Source: Fluviibacter sp964387485 (GTDB taxonomy: Bacteria > Pseudomonadota > Gammaproteobacteria > Burkholderiales > Rhodocyclaceae). From it: a stretch of 19,167 bases of DNA. The stretch spans positions 1 through 19,167 of the forward strand of contig CAYLWV010000024.1 in assembly GCA_964387485.1 (NCBI GenBank), read 5' to 3'. Both the position numbers and the translations under genes were made by a program. The notes under the pieces were generated by a model. It searched no databases and was not told the origin of the DNA. It saw only the letters and a list, made by a program, of their open reading frames with translations. Positions 8,192-14,537 of the stretch are shown one piece after another. How positions within the stretch are numbered: position 1 is the first letter of the stretch; each line of letters starts with the position of its first letter.

Positions 8192-8470
8192 TCACGGGGC
8201 CATCAATAAGAATTTGCCAATCCCTAGCCCCAGCCATACCAACATCAGCAGCAGGCATACCAGCGTATCGCGCCGACAAGTGGAGGCACGGGGAAACAGC
8301 GCTCGACCCACTGAACGCACCGGTCGCAACAGAAAATCAAACAGTCGTAGCACCCCATTGGTGCCGCCCGAGGCGCCGGCCAGCAAGGCCAGCACGCCCC
8401 GCCCTATCAACAGCCAGAGCGCCAGCTCCAGCACTGCACGGGCCGCGGCAAAGACCATCAGCCAGGTCAT
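8192..8470 (-). CDS. Small membrane protein, function unknown
   Basis: I do not recognise this 92-residue protein. It has two strongly hydrophobic stretches, about residues 3-32 and 67-90, joined by a basic loop containing RPVRSVGRALFPRAS, so two membrane segments with the loop probably in the cytoplasm. It overlaps the DUF4212 gene by four bases (ATGA), so the two are almost certainly translated together. It is the last gene of the long operon before tRNA-Val. The context suggests an accessory part of the symporter, but the sequence shows no motif to prove that. Confidence 0.75.
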   Translation of the reverse strand: MTWLMVFAAARAVLELALWLLIGRGVLALLAGASGGTNGVLRLFDFLLRPVRSVGRALFPRASTCRRDTLVCLLLMLVWLGLGIGKFLLMAP

Positions 8471-8736
8471 TGCTCATCCACGCCGAACTGCCGATCCAGG
8501 CGATTCATCAGATGCGCATAAACACCGATCAGCACCAGATAGACAATGACAGCCCCCTGGGCTCCCATCAAGTAGCCTAAGGGCAAACCGAACAGCGTAA
8601 AGCGATTCAACTGTTCGGAAAAAAAAGGCGCCACAAAAGTCACCAGGAACCACACACCCAGCAAGACACCGGTGAGACCCAGCGTCTTGAACCAGTACCG
8701 ACGTTGCTGCTGCCGTAGCTCTCCACTATCCGGCAT
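8467..8736 (-). CDS. DUF4212 protein, small subunit of sodium/solute symporter
   Basis: This 89-residue protein has two membrane segments (after RRYWFKTLGLTGVLLGVW, and around LGYLMGAQGAVIVYLVLIGVY) and charged ends. It matches the DUF4212 family, the small partner of VC_2705-type symporters and comparable to YjcH beside ActP. The ATG at 8736 is chosen because a near-perfect AAGGAGG lies seven bases upstream; a longer frame to 8775 has no support. It overlaps the symporter gene by 11 bases. As I recall, the small subunit usually comes before the large one, so the reversed order here is unusual. Confidence 0.85.
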   Translation of the reverse strand: MPDSGELRQQQRRYWFKTLGLTGVLLGVWFLVTFVAPFFSEQLNRFTLFGLPLGYLMGAQGAVIVYLVLIGVYAHLMNRLDRQFGVDEQ

Positions 8737-10822
8737 GGCGTCCTCCTTGACCAGGCTGCAGATCGTTGCGTTCACGGATATACAAAAGACGGGGATAACG
8801 CAGACGCTCGATAAACTGCTGGCTTTCCGGCCCCGGCGGCCGGGTCATGAGGCTGACGATGGCATTGATTGCAAAACCAATCGGCACCCCGAAAATGCCG
8901 GCAGCCGCCGGATCAATACCGAACCACGGCTCCATGCCGATGCCGTACCAGGCCAGCAAAGGAATGCTGTCGAACTTAACCCGGGCAATGTAGTACACGG
9001 TGACGGCCAGCCCGGCAAACATGCCCGCCAACGCGCCCTGGCGATTGGCCCGTGGCCAGAAAACACCCAGCACCAGCGCCGGAAACAAGGCAGAGCCGGC
9101 AATGGAAAACGCCCAGGCCACCATATCCACAATCGATGCTGGCCGCTGTACCGCAATGGCTGCCGCCAGAATCGCCATGCCTACCATGACGGATTTGGAC
9201 ACAATGAGCCGCCAGGATGATGACGCATCCGGGCGCAGCATCTTGAAATAGATGTCGTGCGACAAGGCCGATGTAATCGATAGCAGCAAGCCTTCCGAGG
9301 TTGAAAGGGCAGCCGCCAGGCCTCCGGCCGCCACCATGCCGGAGATCACATACGGCAGACCAGCGATTTCCGGTGTCGCCAGAACAATGACATCAGGGTT
9401 AATGGTCAACTCCGCCCATTGGAGAATATGGTCATGGTTGATATCGTCAATTGATACGAGGCCGATCTTGGTCCAGGCATTCACCCAGCTCGGCAAAGAC
9501 TCGATCGGTACCCCGATCGTATGTTGCAGGACGTCCAGCTTAACGAACACTGCATAGGCAGGCGCCAGCAGATAGACCAAAGCCACAAAGAACAGCGACC
9601 AGAAGACCGAACGCCGTGCCTGACTGACGCTGGCAATACTATAATAACGCATCAAAAGATGGGGCAACGATGCCGTACCGATGGTCAGACAGAATACCAG
9701 GGCCAGAAAATTAGCCCGGCTATGGCCCTCTTCCGGCAGTGCGAACGGCTTCAGATCCGACACCGGCATCTCCGCACGGCGCCGGGCGTCTTTCAGTTCA
9801 TGCCGCCAACTGGCATGGGCTTCGTTTGGTGTGGCCGGTAAGGCGCGCCGCTCACGCTCCATTTGCACAATGTCACGCACCGATGCGTCGGTGGCTTTCA
9901 TGTGCTCGATTTTTTCATTCAGCCGGGCCCGCTCAGCCGCCAGTGATTGGGGCAATTGGTCAATCTGCCGCTGCAGACGCTCGGCCTTCTGCGCATAGAG
10001 TGCCCGTACGCCAACTTCTTCCGGGCGATTGAAGACCTCATCCTCCAGACTCACTAGCTGGTGCATGGCCGACGCGTAGAGGACCGGCGGTGCCGGTATG
10101 CCGGTGCGATCAAAGGAAAGAATGGTGATCGGTGTGATGTAGGCGATCAGCAGGATTGCATATTGCGCCGCCTGTGCATGTAGCAGCGCCCGCATCCCCC
10201 CCAGAAACGAACAGACGAGCACACCCGCCAACCCCAGATAGACGCCGATTTCAAACTGTAGGGTAATAAACCGGCTGGTAATCAGCCCCACGCCATAGAC
10301 CTGCGCAACGACATAAACGAGCGATGCCAGAATCACTGCCATGGCGCCGGCCAGACGGATACCCTGACCACCGTAACGCGCCGCGAGAAAATCCGGCAGC
10401 GTGTACTGGCCGAATTTTCTGAGGTAGGGCGCCAGCAGCAACGCCAATAGCACATAGCCACCTGTCCAGCCAATGACGAAGGCCAGGCCCTGATAGCCCG
10501 ATTGATAGAGCGCACCGGCCAGACCAATAAAGGATGCGGCGGACAACCAGTCAGTCCCGGCGGACATCCCGGAATACATCGCCGAAACCCGGCGCCCAGC
10601 CACAAAGTATTCGGCCACATCTGACGTGCGCGTAAATAACCCCACCAGAGAGAACACCAGGAGTGTCAGCAGCAGAAAGCTGTAGCCAATCCAGCGCTGG
10701 CTCATGCCTCGCTGCTCCAGCCAGGCAAGAATTAGCACTGCCACCGTAAAGCCCAGTGCGAATAGCCCAACAAAGACGGCCGGTCCGTAGGCACCCAGCA
10801 GTAGACGTAGTCGGTTTGGCAT
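8726..10822 (-). CDS. Sodium/solute symporter, VC_2705 subfamily (acetate-permease-like)
   Basis: This 698-residue inner-membrane protein belongs to the sodium:solute symporter family and resembles the acetate permease ActP. Family signatures are GRRVSAMYSGMSAGTDWLSA (77-96), LRKFGQYTLPDFLAARY (134-150) and GTASLPHLLMRYYS (382-395). Between about residues 255 and 368 lies a charged, largely helical insert rich in Arg, Glu and Gln, absent from ordinary ActP and typical of the VC_2705 group; it is probably a coiled coil outside the membrane. The start at 10822 is eight bases after the DUF294 gene. Acetate or another short monocarboxylate is a reasonable substrate given acs nearby, but the sequence does not fix it. 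Confidence 0.92.
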   Translation of the reverse strand: MPNRLRLLLGAYGPAVFVGLFALGFTVAVLILAWLEQRGMSQRWIGYSFLLLTLLVFSLVGLFTRTSDVAEYFVAGRRVSAMYSGMSAGTDWLSAASFIGLAGALYQSGYQGLAFVIGWTGGYVLLALLLAPYLRKFGQYTLPDFLAARYGGQGIRLAGAMAVILASLVYVVAQVYGVGLITSRFITLQFEIGVYLGLAGVLVCSFLGGMRALLHAQAAQYAILLIAYITPITILSFDRTGIPAPPVLYASAMHQLVSLEDEVFNRPEEVGVRALYAQKAERLQRQIDQLPQSLAAERARLNEKIEHMKATDASVRDIVQMERERRALPATPNEAHASWRHELKDARRRAEMPVSDLKPFALPEEGHSRANFLALVFCLTIGTASLPHLLMRYYSIASVSQARRSVFWSLFFVALVYLLAPAYAVFVKLDVLQHTIGVPIESLPSWVNAWTKIGLVSIDDINHDHILQWAELTINPDVIVLATPEIAGLPYVISGMVAAGGLAAALSTSEGLLLSITSALSHDIYFKMLRPDASSSWRLIVSKSVMVGMAILAAAIAVQRPASIVDMVAWAFSIAGSALFPALVLGVFWPRANRQGALAGMFAGLAVTVYYIARVKFDSIPLLAWYGIGMEPWFGIDPAAAGIFGVPIGFAINAIVSLMTRPPGPESQQFIERLRYPRLLYIRERNDLQPGQGGRHAG

Positions 10823-10830
10823 TAACCCGT

Positions 10831-11901
10831 CTAGATCCGGTAGGTCAGTTTTAGCCGCTGCTGCAGCCGCTTGGCCTGCTTTAGACCTTCGCGCAATACC
10901 GCTTCATCGTAGGTGCTCAGCTCTTCCGGATGCAGGTGGTTATCCGGTGTCTTACCCGCGGCAATGGCACGTTGCTGATGGGCCAGACGCAAACGTTGCA
11001 GATCCGACATGGCTTGCAATGCTGCTGACACGTCCAGCGGGGTCATACCGAATTTCTCACCCGCCGCTTCAAAGCGTGTCCGGGTACTTGCGGAATCGAC
11101 CCCATACGCCAGGCCGATAATGCGCGCCACATCGACAAAGATACGGATGCCGTATTTTTTGATATCCACGAACTTCTCGTTGCCCTCTTTCTCCATCACC
11201 ACGTCCCCGGTAAAACCAATCGGTGGCTCGGCCGCCAGGGCATTGGTCGCCATCAGACGTAAAAAGGTTTCGGCATTCGGCGCCCACTTCACGAGCATGT
11301 CTCGCAACGGCTTGACCAATGAGAAGTCACCGTACAGGGGTCGGACATCAAAGAAGATCGAGGCATTGAGCAACGCAGATGGCTCCGGCTTGTGGATCCA
11401 GTCGAAGAACAGACCTTTCCATTCATCCTCTGAGCGGCACCAGGCCGGGTTACCCGCCATGATGTCGCCCGAGCAGAGGGTAAAACCGCACTCGGCGAGA
11501 CGCTGATTTACTTTCTGGGCAAAGGGGAGGAATACATTACGCAACAACGTGGCTTCGTGTTCATCCGATGCCGAAAAGACCAGACCGTTATCCTGATCGG
11601 TCACCAGCGTTTGTTCATGACGACCTTCCGACCCCAGACTAATCCAGCACCAATTCGCCGCCGGCAAGCGTGCCTCTTCTGCCGACAAAGCCACGACCCG
11701 CGCCGCCAGGCAATCATTCAACCACGACACGGCATAAGTGGTTAATGCTCCACCCAGGCCGGCACCGAGGAAAGACTCATCAATGCGGCGCGCTTCTTCC
11801 GCGTAAATTATCAGAGTTTCGAAGCTGTCTGCCACCTCGATCTTGCGGGACAATTCCAATGCGCGGTTGACCGCAAAGTTGTTCTGACCAAACTGATTCA
11901 T
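10831..11901 (-). CDS. DUF294 nucleotidyltransferase-like protein
   Basis: This 356-residue cytoplasmic protein has a putative nucleotidyltransferase domain related to GlnD and GlnE. The motif runs SLGSEGRHEQTLVTDQDNGL (88-107), with GS at 90-91 and the paired acids D102 and D104; FFDVRPLYGD (183-192) offers a third acid, D185. The DUF294 C-terminal helical domain follows from about 195 to 340. Many family members start with cyclic-nucleotide-binding and CBS domains; this one has only about 80 helical residues before the motif, so it is a short form. It begins one base after the exonuclease gene. The catalytic residues are present, so activity is plausible, but the substrate is unknown. Confidence 0.88.
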   Translation of the reverse strand: MNQFGQNNFAVNRALELSRKIEVADSFETLIIYAEEARRIDESFLGAGLGGALTTYAVSWLNDCLAARVVALSAEEARLPAANWCWISLGSEGRHEQTLVTDQDNGLVFSASDEHEATLLRNVFLPFAQKVNQRLAECGFTLCSGDIMAGNPAWCRSEDEWKGLFFDWIHKPEPSALLNASIFFDVRPLYGDFSLVKPLRDMLVKWAPNAETFLRLMATNALAAEPPIGFTGDVVMEKEGNEKFVDIKKYGIRIFVDVARIIGLAYGVDSASTRTRFEAAGEKFGMTPLDVSAALQAMSDLQRLRLAHQQRAIAAGKTPDNHLHPEELSTYDEAVLREGLKQAKRLQQRLKLTYRI

Positions 11902-11902
11902 A

Positions 11903-14092
11903 TCAATACTTCACCTGGGCAAAATAGGTTTTTTGAGAAGCGTCCAGCGCCTGCCGTAATGTGACGACCCCCTGCTCGGCCAACGCCGGCAGCAGCTTGA
12001 GAAAAACCTGTGCTGTTGCGGTGGCATCCGCCAGGGCATTATGACGCTGATCCATTTCGATCCCGAGGCGCTGCATGATCGCCTCCAGGCTGTGACTCTG
12101 CTGATTCGGATGCGCCACGGCCGAGAGCAGCAGCGTATCCAGAACCGGCTGGTCAAAACGGATGCCCAGCGGATCTTCTTTCAACTCAAGGAATCGCATG
12201 TCGAACGCGACATTGTGGCCAACCAGTACGGTATCGGCACAGAAATCATGAAAGGCTGGCAGTACCAGATCAATCGTCGGCTGTCCCAGCAACATGCTGT
12301 CGGTAATGCCATGAATCGCAATACTGGCCGCCTTTAACGGGCAACGCGGGTCCACCAGCTGGTCAAAGTGTTCCTGCTGCAGCGGTCGACCATTGAGAAT
12401 GCGCAAAGCACCAATCTGAATGATCTCGTCACCATTGGCCGGCTCCAGGCCTGTCGTTTCCGTATCGAAAACGGTGTATACCAGTTCAGCCAGCGGCTGA
12501 TCCAGATCCACCTGGCCCATCGGACGATCAAATAGATCGAAATCATAGTACTCAGGGCGATTCGAACCTGACTGACGCACGGCCTGGATAGAAACATCGT
12601 GATCCGGCGTCGCACGGGGCAGCAACAGGCGAATCGATGCGGGCGCCGTCGGACGCTGGCGCTGATACCAGATCTCGCCGGCATGACGATCCAGAATCTC
12701 ACGGAGCGTCGGCGGATTCACACCATGGTCCTGACGCATGGGCTCGATTTCCCAGGACAGTACGGTCTCCGTTGACATCGACAAACCAATCCAGACCAAA
12801 TCGATGTGGACGAAACGATCATCCGAAGCCAGTTTTAGCCCGAAGGAACGAACATCCCCCGCTTCTTCTATACGTGTCGCCAGATAGGTCAGTGCGCTGA
12901 CCAGGGAGAAACTGTCCGCACGGATCCACAACGGATCTAGAGTGGCGGTATCCACATCCACCGGCAGTTTCAAGCGTTCCTGAATGCGGCGACCAGCGGC
13001 CTCAATCACATCCGCAGCCAGCATGTCATCCAGTGGCCAGTGCTGGCGCAGCGTATCGGCCAGTGTATCCAACGTGTCATCCAGCCGCTGGCTCATACGG
13101 GTGACTTCAGAGGCCAGCACCGCCACAAAGCGCTCCCGGTCTTCGGGCGACATATCCGGGCTATCCGCCAGCATCTCCACCGCCGCCCGCAGGGTACCCA
13201 GCGATGCTCGACTACCCTCGGTCAGTGTGCCCAGCACCATATCTCGCTTGGCTTCCTGCTCCAGTACGCGCGTAATGTTCTCAATCAGCAGGATGTACCC
13301 CGAGGCGATTGGGTGCGCCGATGCGTCCTGTTGCTGGCGCAACACGGGGGCAATCTGCACTCGAATCAGTTGCCCGCCATCCGTCGTCGTCACAAAATTG
13401 GCCACCGGATGGCGATTGCCACGCTCCAGCTGGAGGCGGATGGTTTCCCGGGCGTAATCAACCTGGCTGGTTTCGAGAATCGAGCTGATCGAACGGCCCA
13501 GACCAATGAGCGCACCGCTGGAAACCGAGGTCGGCCCCTTGGCCAGCGACTCGAACATGAAACGCGCGCGGTTGTTATAGAGCAGAATCCGTCCGTCCAG
13601 ATTACAAACCACCACGGCTTGAGCCAGTTCCGACATGAGTGCCGCCAAGCGGTTCTTCTCTTCTTCCACATTAGCCTTGGCTTTGGCGACCTGGGTTTCC
13701 ACATCATCAATGTAGGCATCCCGCTGGGTTGCCAGATCATTGATCGCCCGCACCAGCTCACGCAGCTCCGGCGGCCCGTCTTCGGTAATGCGGAATGAAC
13801 GGTTGGAACCGAGCATCAGGCGCAACTCTTCCACCATGGCCGCCATGCCGGTGACGTAACGGTTGAAGAGACGGCGAATAAGCACCAGCCCAAGCACAAA
13901 CCCGGTTGCGGTCAGCATACCGCCCAGCGGCACCTGCGGTAACAGGTGCTCGACAAGCACTTCGCGCATACCGGGGGAGGCCCCCAGCCAGATCAGCAGT
14001 GACGTTAGTAGAAACGGACCGGTCATCAACAGACCCAGAACCACCACCGCCAGTACGAAACGCCACTTTGCCGTGAGATCACGCAGAAACAT
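11903..14092 (-). CDS. Membrane HAMP-PAS-pseudokinase fused to DnaQ-type 3'-5' exonuclease
   Basis: This 729-residue protein is a fusion. Two membrane segments (about 13-37 and 55-73) are followed by a HAMP-like linker (75-130), a coiled coil, a PAS domain (about 150-272), a helical dimerisation-like segment (280-350) and a degenerate ATPase-like region (385-495). Where a kinase carries its phosphorylated histidine, this protein reads LTEGSRASLGTLRAAVEML, with no histidine. The N-box asparagine and the glycine boxes are also not visible. The C-terminus (537-705) is a complete DEDDh exonuclease: D543 and E545 in VFDTETTG, D631 in GHNVAFD, H684 and D689 in HNALAD. So the kinase part looks dead and the exonuclease part intact. 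It begins 52 bases after the response regulator and ends one base before the DUF294 gene. Substrate unknown. Confidence 0.9.
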   Translation of the reverse strand: MFLRDLTAKWRFVLAVVVLGLLMTGPFLLTSLLIWLGASPGMREVLVEHLLPQVPLGGMLTATGFVLGLVLIRRLFNRYVTGMAAMVEELRLMLGSNRSFRITEDGPPELRELVRAINDLATQRDAYIDDVETQVAKAKANVEEEKNRLAALMSELAQAVVVCNLDGRILLYNNRARFMFESLAKGPTSVSSGALIGLGRSISSILETSQVDYARETIRLQLERGNRHPVANFVTTTDGGQLIRVQIAPVLRQQQDASAHPIASGYILLIENITRVLEQEAKRDMVLGTLTEGSRASLGTLRAAVEMLADSPDMSPEDRERFVAVLASEVTRMSQRLDDTLDTLADTLRQHWPLDDMLAADVIEAAGRRIQERLKLPVDVDTATLDPLWIRADSFSLVSALTYLATRIEEAGDVRSFGLKLASDDRFVHIDLVWIGLSMSTETVLSWEIEPMRQDHGVNPPTLREILDRHAGEIWYQRQRPTAPASIRLLLPRATPDHDVSIQAVRQSGSNRPEYYDFDLFDRPMGQVDLDQPLAELVYTVFDTETTGLEPANGDEIIQIGALRILNGRPLQQEHFDQLVDPRCPLKAASIAIHGITDSMLLGQPTIDLVLPAFHDFCADTVLVGHNVAFDMRFLELKEDPLGIRFDQPVLDTLLLSAVAHPNQQSHSLEAIMQRLGIEMDQRHNALADATATAQVFLKLLPALAEQGVVTLRQALDASQKTYFAQVKY

Positions 14093-14124
14093 CAGACTTC
14101 ACCATTCATTCAAATCATATGAGA

Positions 14125-14146
14125 GACCCGCATATTCAATGCGGTC
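14125..14146 (-). other. Hairpin at the 3' end of the response regulator gene
   Basis: On the minus strand GACCGCAT and ATGCGGGTC pair with one bulged base around the loop TGAAT. The 5' arm overlaps the stop codon of the response regulator. No T-run follows, so it is not a usual terminator; it might protect the upstream mRNA or lower expression of the exonuclease gene. Weak evidence. Confidence 0.3.
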
Positions 14147-14513
14147 AGGCTGGAAGTAACTCGCGAATCCTGGCCACCAGATCCTTGGTCGAAAAAGGTT
14201 TCAGCATATAGGCATCGGCGCCCAGCGCCAGACCTTTTGCCTGCTCGGTCTCCCGCCCCTTGGCGGTGAGCATGATGATCCGGATGTTGCTCAGCGAGGC
14301 ATCCGAACGCAGGATTTCGCAGACCTCAAAACCCGATTTTTTGGGCATCATCACATCGAGTAATACCAAGTCGGGCATGAAACCCCGCACCTTTTCCAGC
14401 GCCACATCACCGTCATTGGCCGTTTCAGTAACAAAGCCCTCTTTCTTCAACAGAAATTCGAGAGACATGACAATGTTCGGCTCATCATCAACAATCAGAA
14501 TCTTGTGGCTCAT
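14145..14513 (-). CDS. Single-domain response regulator (CheY-like receiver)
   Basis: This 122-residue protein is a receiver domain and nothing else. The acid pocket is D9-D10, the phosphorylated aspartate is D53 (LLDVMMPK), and the switch residues are T83 and K105 (LKPF). All are present, so it should accept phosphate. There is no DNA-binding or enzymatic output domain, unlike CrbR, the LuxR-type partner of CrbS. AAGGAG stands seven bases before ATG, and the gene starts 24 bases after the sensor kinase gene, its obvious partner. Its downstream target is unknown; the adjacent exonuclease-pseudokinase protein is one candidate. Confidence 0.95.
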   Translation of the reverse strand: MSHKILIVDDEPNIVMSLEFLLKKEGFVTETANDGDVALEKVRGFMPDLVLLDVMMPKKSGFEVCEILRSDASLSNIRIIMLTAKGRETEQAKGLALGADAYMLKPFSTKDLVARIRELLPA

Positions 14514-14537
14514 AAATGGCTCCTTCAGAAAATGCTG

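Noticed and set aside
8737..8775. A longer start for the DUF4212 gene
   Set aside because: The downstream ATG at 8736 has a near-perfect AAGGAGG at the right distance; the longer form has none and adds residues not expected in the family.
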